Below the pieces are notes generated by a model, which was not told the origin of the DNA, made no database searches, and saw nothing but the letters and a program-made list of their open reading frames with translations. This document shows, piece by piece, positions 42,400 to 52,458 of a DNA stretch of 64,000 bases. The DNA lies in assembly GCF_030848805.1 (NCBI RefSeq), contig NC_092363.1, positions 14,168,600 through 14,232,599 of the forward strand. The letters run 5' to 3'. The DNA comes from Temnothorax longispinosus (Eukaryota > Arthropoda > Insecta > Hymenoptera > Formicidae). Position 1 is the stretch's first letter. Each line of letters starts with the position of its first letter. The translations under genes were made by a program, and so were the position numbers.

Positions 42400-42484
42400 T
42401 AACTTTGCATCACCAGGACGTCACAAGTTGAAAATTTTTGGCGACGATATTGATCTTTTAGTGTTACTGACAACCTTACAATAA
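42400..42484 (+). pseudogene. CXC-family protein, mid fragment
   Basis: KIFGDDIDLLVLLTTL is the counterpart of an acidic DD-LLVLL motif that precedes the HAFTGCDTT motif in this family, as I recall it. The fragment lies directly right of the 543-bp TTAA element, in the same orientation as the pieces at 39050 and 42687. The ORF reading into it from 42164 is not trustworthy upstream of 42355. Confidence 0.5.
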
Positions 42485-42489
42485 TCTAA

Positions 42490-42655
42490 ATCTAACATTT
42501 ATTGTTCCCCTTTTTTATATGTATTACCGGCAATTTATATTTTTCAGCATAAACTTGATAAGGACCCAAAATAGAGGTCGAAACGTCGTTATAATTTTTA
42601 ATATATTGCCAGTCAGGCCGATCATTAAACACTGATTTTATTTTATTACTGGCGA
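42490..42655 (+). mobile_element. Fragment with a GGTCGAAACGTCG motif
   Basis: AAACTTGATAAGGACCCAAA followed by AGAGGTCGAAACGTCG (42551-42588) interrupts the CXC-family pseudogene. This motif type is common near the ends of Penelope-like and other retroelements and resembles a degenerate hammerhead core (CUGAUGA, stem, GAAA): GGACC can pair with GGTC. Assignment is tentative. Confidence 0.35.
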
Positions 42656-42686
42656 AAATTTATTTGATTCATAACATTTATGTTAT

Positions 42687-43367
42687 GAAACCGAGCAAGG
42701 GAAAAACAGAGCACAAGATTTATTCATCTACTTTCTTCCAATTCCTGATATTGCTGAGCATATTCTATTTCTTCACGCATTCACTGGTTGCGATACAACT
42801 TTACATTTTTCAGGCAGGGTAAAATAAAATTTATTAAACTGTTAAAAAAGAAAAGAATATTATCTGCAGAATATTTTAAACATTTTTGGAGATCCGGATG
42901 CTCATTCAGATTTCATTAACATAACTGGACAAAAATGTATTCTTGCTTTATACGGAGCAAAGAGCAATAGTTTTTTGGATGAGTTTCGATTTTCATGCTT
43001 TGCCAAATCTATGTTGAAAGTAATGTTCAACATTGCTACCACCTACTGAAACAGCTGCACTCTTTCAGAGTTTACCATCAGATTCAGTAGTGGCGCAGAG
43101 TTAAAAAAAATCCTCAAGATTGGGGCTGGAAATATACAAAAAATGGTTAATTTCCAGTTTTTTTCAACGAAAGAAGCCGTTCTGCAGGATATTCTGAAAA
43201 AGATCTTTTGCAAATTCACAAAAGGCTGCAAAGTGAATTGCTGCTGCAGAAAAGCTGGATTGCGATGCTCTGTGACTTGTTTCAACTGTCGAGGTCAAGC
43301 ATGCACAAACATTGACATTATAATAGATTACTGTGACTACGATGAAGAAATCGACGTAACTGTTTAA
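42687..43367 (+). pseudogene. CXC-family protein, C-terminal fragment
   Basis: ILFLHAFTGCDTTLHFSG (42762-42815) is the family signature. It is followed, after stops, by GQKCILALYGAK (near 42930), the region around a QLHSFR-like segment, and WGW-like residues near 43125. The end (43143-43367) is a tesmin/TSO1-like CXC cysteine block: FCKFTKGCKVNCCCRKAGL and CSVTCFNCRGQACTN. CXC blocks bind zinc and DNA in tesmin-type proteins. Frame changes near 42828, 43050 and 43140 show it is dead. Confidence 0.75.
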
Positions 43368-43370
43368 CAT

Positions 43371-45673
43371 TTTGAGGAGACATTGACCGATCCTGACAAT
43401 GAGATTGATTCAAACAACGAGGAAGAACCAGAAGAAGCAGAGAAAAAAGATAATATTGAGGAAAAAAAGATGCTGCAGAAGATGACATTTGCCAACCCTC
43501 TACATAAAAAAAGAACAAGATTTGAATAATTAATTTTTGCACTTTTCTGACTGCTTCAGACCTTGAGGTGAGCTCTCTCCTTTCTCTTTCAGTTTTAACG
43601 ATTGATTAAATATATTTTTCCTTTTCACAGTGGAAATGTCTATTATAACCGTGCATACCAGCTTGCTTGTCACGACATCTCCTCAAGAAAGAAACTTTCT
43701 GCCTCAAACTCTGCAGGAATAAAATCGTCTTATCTCAATAAATGGTGAAGAGATGGTTCGAAAGAAGAGCCGAAATGTTCATCACATCTGAATGCACGGT
43801 TTTTTTCTATTTTATTTGCGCACCACGTTCCGTGCCTGACTCGCATTCGCTGTTTTAAATCGTTGACACTTTCACGAGTCTAATTATATTATTGAATAAT
43901 TAAGACAACCCTGGTAAAAAAATTCTCATAATCTTAATAATAAACTGAGTGGATTAGGCCTACAGGGGACACCACATAAAAAAAACGCGTCACTAACTCT
44001 ACCGCAAGGTGATGAGGAAACGAGTTCAAAAGTACACTACAGCCTCTGAGAAGTGAGGTACGGCGAGATAAAGTCGCTGAAACCGTTTATTACAAAAAGT
44101 ATCCTACTTTTCCCGGCTCTAGCGCCAAAACTATTGGTCGTAGAAAAAAAACCTACATTTCCTTTTTTGTAGAGAATTTAATTCCCTACAATATTGTATT
44201 AAACTATTTTAGACCAAGTCTAATGAAAACCGAGATATTTGCGAAAAATCAATTTTTTACCCCTTTCTTCCAAGATGGCGGCCGAAGCACACCACGGGAG
44301 AGATTGGAAGCATGGTATGTCATTACTGACCCCCAAACAAAGCGATTAAAATTTTTTTCAGCTTAGTCGATTTTCAAATGTACTTGCCGAGTGAGGCGAG
44401 ACTATTATAGACTCGTGAGGCAAACCTGCAGACTTTTTGCCGGCCAGCATTCACATTTTTAAATTTCCTGAGCTCAATTTTGCTAATTTCTCACAAAACC
44501 AAACTGGGAAATATTATTAAAAAATCACATTGCACTACCAAAATATGTAAAAAACTAAAAATTGAATTTTTCGAAATTTCAAACCTTCTCATCCCCCTTA
44601 AAAGTAAAAAAACGTAAACAATAAATTTTTGTTGTTTTACACAATTGTTTTTCGGGTCAAAATAGAAAAAGGAAAAATGAAATTGAGAAAATGAAAAAAG
44701 GAAATTTTTACATTATTTTCATCCACTTGTATCATGTCTATACGTTATTTTAAAAAATTGGCAATTATACCATTCGATAGAGCAGAGTTTCAGCTTTAAG
44801 AATCTGTTTTTTGAATTGCGGTACAATGATTTTTAACAGAGTTATGAGCAATTAAAGTCAAAATGCTCATTTCTTATTCAATTCACGATGACCAAGTAGC
44901 AAAAAATCGTAGAAACATGGAAAAATATTTTGTAGAAAAAGCTTCAAGCCTTTACGTTAAAAAGTTGAAAATTTTTGTAGATTTTTTTTTATACGTAACA
45001 GGCCGACAAAGTGAGAAGCAAATTTTCGATTTTGTCCAGTTTATAGTTTTCTATATGTAAAAATTACCAAACTCACAAAAACTAAAAAATAATAGTGACC
45101 TATTGAAAGTAGAGATTTCAAGCTGTAAAATTCTTTTTTTAAACTTAAATTTTGTTGATTTTTCACAAAGTTACAGCTGCTTGAATTTTGCCAATGTTTG
45201 AAGAAAAATTTAGTGTTGCTTTAATTTTTGTGTATCTCAAAATCAAGATTATTTAAATGAATAACGTCTGTAAAGTTGGCTCTCCTTTTTCAAAATTCAA
45301 AAATTTATTAGAGTTCTGGATGCTTCAGCAAGAGTTCCAGTCATTTAAAATGACGAATACACCATTTTAAAAATGGAGGGGGGCTAACTTTACGGCGCCC
45401 TCTATTTTTGAAAAAATAAACTTTTTTACTGTAGATTTGGAAAGATTTTGATGAGTTCTTAAAGTTTCCTATAGGTTTTAGTAAGAGTTCCGTACAATCA
45501 ACCCCAAAAATTGATGATAAAGTGGAACCCATAATTTAAAAGTTGCACTAATTTTCAAAAATCCACAGTTCTGGCAAGAGTTTTAGTAGTCCCCCAAAGA
45601 GTTTTATCAAAGACTATTATGACTCGACGAGCTACGACCAATATTTCAAAAGTTACAGCTCTCTGAAATTCTC
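43371..45673. other. AT-rich intergenic stretch, no gene recognised
   Basis: Starts with an acidic-coding remnant, perhaps the tail of the CXC-family protein (to about 43530). The rest has no recognised domain. A 15-base inverted match links 44133-44147 (CTATTGGTCGTAG) and 45632-45645 (CTACGACCAATA), which might be the ends of an old element. Short open frames such as 44863-45060 lack support. Confidence 0.35.
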
Positions 45674-45710
45674 TTTTAAAAAGGGCAAGTCATCGATACT
45701 TGAATCTATC
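45674..45710. repeat. 37-bp direct repeat, right copy
   Basis: Identical to 21572-21608. Here it continues into AAGTATTGTTGTCGC, whereas the left copy continues into the copia A LTR. It therefore reads like the unoccupied version of the copia A target. Confidence 0.85.
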
Positions 45711-45953
45711 AAGTATTGTTGTCGCTTTTTCGCGATGCCGATTGATGATTCTCTCTTTGCACTTACTTTACGAACGGCTGTTGTCATATGGCATATTTTG
45801 ACAGTTGTGTAGTTAATAGGGTGTAACAGTAACAATGAAATATTAAAGTTAAATAGCGCGCGCGCGTAGCGCGTGCCTGTGATGTCTAGTACACCCAAAA
45901 AATAAAAATAATTTTTTTGGGGAGTTTTGGTGGAAGAGGTAAAATAGTCTTTA

Positions 45954-46252
45954 AGATAAAGACATATACTTTACTTATTTCAAGAGGTCTTAAAGGGCGT
46001 TTTAAAGGAACGTACCCAACCCTGTACAACTCATCCATTACTACCCTTCTCCTCTCACCTTTGGACCAATGGTTTAACGTCTCTTTCCGAAAGACGGAGC
46101 TCAGTTTTTCCATCTAGGGTTATCTCACTCCGCTAGATGGGGGAGGGGGCAGCGTTTTTGTTGAGAAATTTCTCAGTGGCCTAGCGGGATTCGAACCCGG
46201 TTCTCCGCATTACGAATCTGGCGCTCTACCCACTAGACCAGCCGTCACCCCC
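45954..46252 (-). mobile_element. tRNA-derived SINE with 12-bp target-site duplication
   Basis: The minus-strand 5' end is a tRNA-like head with A box TGGTCTAGTGGG (46229-46240) and B box GGGTTCGAATCCC (46186-46198), both close to Pol III consensus. The loop TTCGTAA suggests derivation from a tRNA-Thr with anticodon CGT, though the anticodon stem is mismatched. A body of about 220 bp with GAAAGAGACGTTAAACCATT follows. AAATAGTCTTTA at 45942-45953 and 46253-46264 is the target duplication. No LINE partner sharing the tail is in the window. Confidence 0.88.
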
Positions 46253-46330
46253 AAATAGTCTTTAGAATACCATCCTATTCTGTCCCTTTTCCCCTCTCTC
46301 CTCTTTTCTCGTGTACACGCGCGCGCGCAC

Positions 46331-46338
46331 GTGTGTGT

Positions 46339-46390
<52 letters not shown>
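46331..46390. repeat. (GT)n/(AT)n microsatellite
   Basis: A GC/GT run passes into an uninterrupted AT run to 46390. Confidence 0.9.
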
Positions 46391-46393
<3 letters not shown>

Positions 46394-47235
46394 CATCCTT
46401 AAGAAATTATCGCTATCCAAGTACTAGAGCAGTATTGGATTACAAGCACTTTCGAATAAATTCGAATGTCAAAGACTGAAAAAATTAATAAACTTTGTTG
46501 TACTAAACATTATTAGTGCTTCTTATTAATAATAAAATATTCTTATAAAACAAAGTACTTGTGTAATCCAGTTTACTACTCTCTAAAATATTTTTTAAAT
46601 TGCAACAAATTAGGTACTGATTATATGTTAATTACAAGTATTAATAACACTGTACAACACTTTATAATTTTCAAGTTTTTTAACTGGAGGTGATTCAGCT
46701 CATTGTCAGACTCTTGAATAATCTGACACATGTGATTCACTCAGGTCACCCTCATTTCTTTTAGTTATACTTGATTGCAAAAATTATGGCAAAAAGTCTG
46801 GCCAGTTTTCTTATGGCGGGATGCCCCCGGCGATATCGGGCTGATTTTCACACACAAAGTACCTTATGACCCAACACTAAATTACCGTTTATACTAGCTT
46901 CTAGAACAATGTGATTCCGCAGTTATGACGTCAAATTAAAAAATGAAAGTTTTTTTTCTCCGGAACGGGAAAAGTTAGGACCTTGAGAAAAATATGGGTA
47001 GTAGGATACCTTGGGAGGGTTTAAACGAGTATGGTTTAATTTGATTCCGACATCTATAGAGTGTCTAAAAAAATATTTTATTTTTTAAAACAATTTTTTT
47101 CAACACCCGGTAGAGAGAGATACCACTATATCATAATTTATATAGTACAACATCACTACTTGATCATGTATAATATATATTTTACTCGAGATGATCGTAG
47201 CGGTACAACATGGTTAAAACTACAAAAAATTAAAA
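46391..47235. other. AT-rich spacer, no gene seen
   Basis: No domain, repeat family or RNA gene recognised in this stretch. A 65-codon frame at 47061-47258 is without support. Confidence 0.5.
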
Positions 47236-47239
47236 TCAT

Positions 47240-47720
47240 CTCTTTTGCTTTCTCATAGAGGAAGCTTTGTTTTCGTAAATTCGTATATGAACCTTTGATT
47301 GCGTATAAAGTTGGCTCTAATCAACCAAATTTAAAAAAATTATATACAAGATAGGGGTAGAAGAAACCAAAGAAAAGATTGTTTTTTGAGTTTTTAATGT
47401 CAATATGTTTAGAGTGTTTTAAAACGTCGAAATATTTTTACACTTGGGTTGCAATGAGTTTGATTTCTGATTTAATTTTACTATTTTTTTTATTTAATTT
47501 AGATTTTACGATACTTTTAAAATTGCAAGTGGCACTCACTTTCTTCAAAAAATCTTGTATTTTATTTGATGCATAATTATTAGTATTTATTAGTTGTGCT
47601 TCCTCATAGAGAAAGCTTTATGAGCAAAATAAAATGGGAGCAATGGTAGCAATCTGTAATAATGAGCAAGCAAATGTGCAAGTTTCTAATTTGCACACTT
47701 TTTTAAATTTTAAATTTAAC
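47240..47720. repeat. GCTTCCTC-type dispersed repeat
   Basis: GCTTTCTCATAGAGGAAGC near 47246, then CGTATATGAACCTTTGATTG and GCGTATAAAGTTGGC, ending with GCTTCCTCATAGAGAAAGC (near 47598) and GTGCAAGTTTCTAATTTGC (near 47680). It holds both ends of the family seen at 13480-14818 and 36228-36515, so it may approximate one full copy of about 450 bp. Confidence 0.7.
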
Positions 47721-47829
47721 CTTTTTATAAATCAAAAACGGTCAGCTTATTGTTGGTAGCACAAGTGAGGTTTTACAATTGACGAATGTGAAATCAATGT
47801 TGACTTGTGGAGTTTAGGCTACATGGTCC

Positions 47830-48420
47830 ATATATGGACTTATATATGGATTTTTGATCGCGTATAAAGCTGAATCTATAAATCAACTAAATTGTAAAGC
47901 ATTATATATGAAATAAAGGTAGAAAACACTGAAGAATATAATAGAATTATAAATAGTCTGATATCTCAAAATTGGCGAAAGTTGGAGCAACAACAAACAT
48001 TTCTCAAAAAATTCAAAATTTTATTAAGAAGGAATCTTTTTACCGATTATCGCCAAATTCAATACCAACCTTTTTTTAATGATAATCTATATAAAATTAC
48101 ATGTATAACTTGAACATGTAACTTTTTAAGCAAAAATTGTCAACTCCTTCACCAATCCTCACCAAATTCAATACCTTTTTTAAATGATGCTCTATCCATC
48201 AAATAACTTGGACATTTTTTAAGCAGAAATCGGTAACTCTTTCACCAATTCTTGCAATATTCAAAACAACCTTCTTTTAATGATACTCTATATAAAATTA
48301 CATGTACATCTTGAACACTTTTTAAACAGAAATCGGTAATCGGCCCTTCACCAATCCTCGTCAAATTCAATAACAATCTTTCTTTAAAATGATACTCTAT
48401 CCATCAAATATAACTTTGGG
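47830..48420. repeat. Helitron-module repeats
   Basis: Three loosely repeated segments each contain TTACCGATTATCGCCAAATT- or CACCAATCCTCACCAAATTC-like words, a run CTTTTTAATGATA and CTCTATCCATCAAATA. These are diverged copies of the module at 13818-14577. Noncoding. Confidence 0.65.
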
Positions 48421-49525
48421 TAGACCAAGACGAATCGGATTAATAAAAGTTTTAAGAATGTATGCGGGTGACATCTCAAAGCATTACCAAAAATCTAAAA
48501 ATTTCATAGATTGTTCTATTATTACGTCCAAGTATCTGTGTAAAATTTCAGCACAATTTTCTTACTGGTTGATTAATTTTTTTGTTTGCATTAATTTTTA
48601 TCACATCTCGGGATTGGCTGCATCAATCTTGATCGGACTAGTCGCACGCGAAAGCTTGTATCGACATTATATTTAAAAAATGTCGTTAAATTTTTTATTA
48701 CGGCTTTAGTTTCTGAGATGATTTAATCAAAAGTTTGTTGACGTATGAAATTTCTTCTTATTCTTAGAATTTGATGAGCAAGTAGCATTACGAATTAAAT
48801 CAAATTTTGTACATATGCTACGGAAACTATGATAAATATTCGTACAAAAGTTCCGTTGGATCCACTTGTTCGTTTAAAAGTTATTTACCTAAAACTGTAG
48901 CAAAATGTGGTCAGTATACGCTGCATAACCCATTTTAGTCTATGAGACTTGGCAACATCGCAGTGTAAACACTTTGAGTCAATATCGAAATTTTATCGAA
49001 ATTTTTTACGATATCCAACATTTTTCGGCATTTTGATTCCGCGCTAGAAAGGTGTGACAGGCAGTACGGCCAACGTAGAAAATAATGCAGTGTTGCCATA
49101 TTTAAAGCTGGCATTAAATGGTATATTTTATGTTTACATTTTGTTTTAAAATTATTAATTAAATATATATAACTTGTACTTTTATATTAATATATATTTA
49201 AATTATTTATAACCGAAAATCGTCTTATAAATTGATGGTTTTTTTCATTTTTTGCAGTTGATTTTAGGGCATTTTCAAGACCAAAAGTTACTGTCGTTGA
49301 TTACGAAAAATATCAATTATTAATATTTCCTTTCTTGAAGAACGTAAATCATGTTGATTTACGATAGTTTAACTTTTGTAATATAAATTTATTTATTTTA
49401 TATATTTCAAACGATATAAACCTAAGAAATCTGCAGTTTTCAAATTTTAATCACTTTTTGCTGGTATTGTACAACCCAAACATCTTCAAGTACTTGATAA
49501 GAAATCTATTGCTTTTTGATTAATT
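48421..49525. other. Noncoding stretch, no gene recognised
   Basis: The open frame at 48389-48676 has a plausible hydrophobic segment but begins inside a Helitron-module repeat and has no recognised domain. The rest is AT-rich and fits intron or 3' flank of the exon on the minus strand at 49526. Confidence 0.35.
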
Positions 49526-49690
49526 TTATTGTCCTTGCAAATGTACCTTCTCAATACTGTAACTTTCTGCGTATGAAGATGATGATTGCGAGGTAGCTGG
49601 ACTAAAAGTTCCATACTTCCGGTCAGCATATCTGCCGGGGTATCCTCGGTCACAGTAAGAACCATTCTGGATGGCCTCTCCTCTCTGTTC
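49526..49690 (-). CDS. Candidate terminal exon of a host gene
   Basis: On the minus strand a good acceptor (CAACATTGTTTCAG, ending at 49691) leads into a 165-base, GC-richer block. In phase 0 it reads 54 residues with Arg/Gly/Tyr then Ser-rich content (GYPGRYADRKYGTFSPATSQ; then SYAESYSIEKVHLQGQ) to a TAA at 49526-49528. AATAAA overlaps the stop and could end the transcript. A second frame (TVTEDTPADMLTGSMELLVQ) is also open and continues further, so the phase is uncertain. The Tyr/Ser-rich frame would suit an intracellular tail of a membrane protein, but the gene is not recognised. Upstream exons would lie to the right or beyond the window. Confidence 0.5.
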   Translation of the reverse strand, partial: EQRGEAIQNGSYCDRGYPGRYADRKYGTFSPATSQSSSSYAESYSIEKVHLQGQ

Positions 49691-49699
49691 CTGAAACAA

Positions 49700-50239
49700 T
49701 GTTGATCAATTAAAATTTTTAACGGATAAAAATTAAATGTATTTCTATGGTAATATTATCGAGCTATTATATAAAAACCCAGTAATAAAGAAACTTTAGA
49801 TTTTATCTATTCTTTCACTTAAAAACTATAAAAATTACACAAGTTGTACAGACATAAATCGTAAAAAAAAAGTAATCTGAAAGAAATAAAATTTTAAAGA
49901 ATAAATATAGTAATCAGACACAACTTTCATACGATACACATTTAATAACTTTTTTTTCCATTTCCATCTTTGAGTATCATCATAAAAAATAAAATATGTA
50001 TATACATAAAGACTTGTTGGTATAAAAATGTATGGTACGTTCCGGACACCAGCGCAAATCTATTTTCGGTAAAAACGGCTGTTGAAAGCCGTTCAAAGTG
50101 TGACACTTGATAAGAAGCAAGTTTGTATACGCTCATCTGTAAACGATCAAGGCATTCGCGCCACGGGTCACCTTTCGATGGAAGGATTCGACCGTGACTC
50201 TTTTACGCGACGATTTGCGAGTACTCGAAAAGTTGTGTA
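49700..50239. other. AT-rich sequence, possible intron; no gene seen
   Basis: If the neighbouring exon is real, this is intronic. CCGTGACTCTTTTACGCGAC at 50189-50208 recurs at 57914-57933, with GCGAGTACTCGA following in both, so a small dispersed repeat adjoins copia C. Confidence 0.45.
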
Positions 50240-51810
50240 TTAAACTTAAGGTTACAAATTCCAAAGAACAAGTCAACTTTGCAGTAGTACCGACATGTTG
50301 CAAGTATTCCACGAACGGTTAGGTTAGCCCATCAAAACACACGCCATGTCAAAAAAGTCTTTTAGCGCATAAACATTAATGTGACTAGTACAGACAAAAG
50401 TTTTTGTGATGGTTGCGCATTGGGACAGATGCATCGTCTGCCGTTTGGAAATTGTCCAAATCAGTCGGAAAATGTCGGCGAATTGATTCACGCAGATGTA
50501 AACGGGCCCATGTCAACTGCTTCCTTAGTAAGATGATTTGTCTGCTTCAAGGATGACTTTAGCAAGTTTCGGCGCATCTTCTCCTTAACAAAGAAAGAGT
50601 GTAAAGTATGCAGAGTATTAAAACAGTTTTTGCGAATGAAGCTAAAACCAATGGTCATGTTGTGAAACGGCTCCGATGCGACGGTGGAAAGGAGTTTGAC
50701 AATAAAAATGTCTCTACTCTGCTCAGCAAAAATGGAATTGAACAATTGGTAACCCCTGCAGCGTATACGCCGCAGCAAAATGGATCGGCAGAGCGCGAGA
50801 ATCGCACTATCGTCGAGGCAGCGTGTTCCATGTTAAATCCAATCAAGTTTGAGATTTTTGTGGGCAGAGGCATGCAATACAGCTACCTATATATTAAATC
50901 ATACTGGAAAAACTAGAATTAATAAAAAATCGCCGTACAAATTGTAGTTTGGAAAAGAACTTGAGCTTAAATCACTTGAAAATTTTTGGTACAGAATGCT
51001 ACGTATACGTAACAGAAACAGTTTCGATCCAAGTTTGACAATAAATCACTAAAAGAACATGTAGTCGGTTACGTTAATGAACGAGATGGATATCGAATCT
51101 GGATTCCTTCACAGAATAAAATTATATGACGTTTGTTTTAAACCAAAAGTCGTTTGCAACAAGAGCAATGATGTGGTTAAAGTACCTGTCGAGTATAAGC
51201 ACTCTTCGAGTCAAACTAAAATGCAGAGCAAAATAGAAAACACCAACAATAGGAGACACGGAAGAAATATCTGACGAGGATGCCTCTGTATTCAGCGAAG
51301 AATTAAAAGATGAATCCTCTTCTTCCAGTAGCAAGCGTACAAGAAAGAGACCAGGATGGATGACAAGCGGAGAATATGTATCTCTTGCGCAAAATACAAG
51401 CCTACCCTTATGGAAAGAAACTACAGCCAGTAAATATTACACTTGTGTAGTTACTACAGGACCCCCTGTAGTTATCACAGAAAGGAACACAATAATCTGT
51501 AGTTATTACACGTTGTAATTCCTTTAGTGCGTGAAATTCCTGTAATATGGAATACATGTCTAATCATGAAGTGTGAAATCCACTACACGTGTAATCCACT
51601 ATATGTGTAATATACTACACGTGTGGTAAGTGACTTGTGTAGTAGACTACACGTGTAATCCATTATATGTGTAATATACTACACGTATGGTAAGTGACTT
51701 GTGTAGTAGACTACACATGTAATCTACAAAATGTGTAATACACTACTACACGCGTGTATTAAACGTAATGCTAACAGTAATCCATGAAATTTGAAATAGC
51801 GACTCTTATC

Positions 51811-51977
51811 ATATATGGAGGGGTAAAAACAACAGTGGTGTAAGTCAAATTTTTAAAAATATTTTCTCGTGTGCATAGATGCAATTTATATATTGTACAG
51901 ATTGCATCTATGCACACGAGAAAAAATTTTTAAAAATTTGAGTTACATCACTGTGATTTTTACCCCTCCATATATAG
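51811..51977. mobile_element. Palindromic MITE, ATATATGGAGGGG ends
   Basis: ATATATGGAGGGGTAAAAAC at the left is inverted as TTTTTACCCCTCCATATAT at the right. The arms contain TCGTGTGCATAGATGCAAT and ATTGCATCTATGCACACGA around a 20-base AT centre. Confidence 0.8.
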
Positions 51978-52411
51978 TATACTTTTACTTTAATGCAGCT
52001 GTATATAAATTATTTCTATAAATATTTGAAATTTATTAGATTTAATGTATCACTTTTTAACCACATTTTATTATTTTTTAATTTCATATTTTATAAGTAA
52101 ATAAATATAAAAAATATAAAGTATCAGTGTGTATACAGGGTATTCGCCATTTTGACATCATATAAATATATATTTTTCTTATATATATTATAATTATACA
52201 CTACAGATTATTTTCTTATAATTCCACAGTGATATTACAGGCTATTATTATCCTGTAATATCGGCAAGATATTCACAAAAAAAATATTCTACTGATAAGT
52301 AGGGAAATTTGTTTCTTAAGATGATTTTTGAAAAATTATATATTTGCGCTGGTTATGACATATGTAGACTATATATAACACTTACATCAAATTAAGAAGT
52401 AGTCTACCACG

Positions 52412-52458
52412 TAAGGCAGTTGGCTCACGATCCAGAGGTCCCGAGTTCGAATCCCACC
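52412..52458 (+). ncRNA. tRNA-like remnant (degenerate Pol III head)
   Basis: TAAGGCAGTTGGC resembles the A box/D arm of a tRNA, and GATCCAGAGGTCCCGAGTTC, then GAATCCCACC, resembles the 3' half from anticodon stem to T arm with a good B box. About 16 bases of the D-stem and anticodon 5' side are missing, so it cannot fold as a functional tRNA. It lies midway between the inverted repeats at 52307 and 52508. Confidence 0.4.

Noticed and set aside
44133..45645. 1.5-kb element bounded by CTATTGGTCGTAG and CTACGACCAATA
   Set aside because: A single short inverted match at 1.5-kb distance without target duplication or further arm similarity is too weak.
46170..46255. A functional tRNA gene on the minus strand
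   Set aside because: The A and B boxes are good, but the anticodon stem is mismatched, a body and target-site duplication follow, and there is no terminator after the acceptor stem. It is a SINE head.
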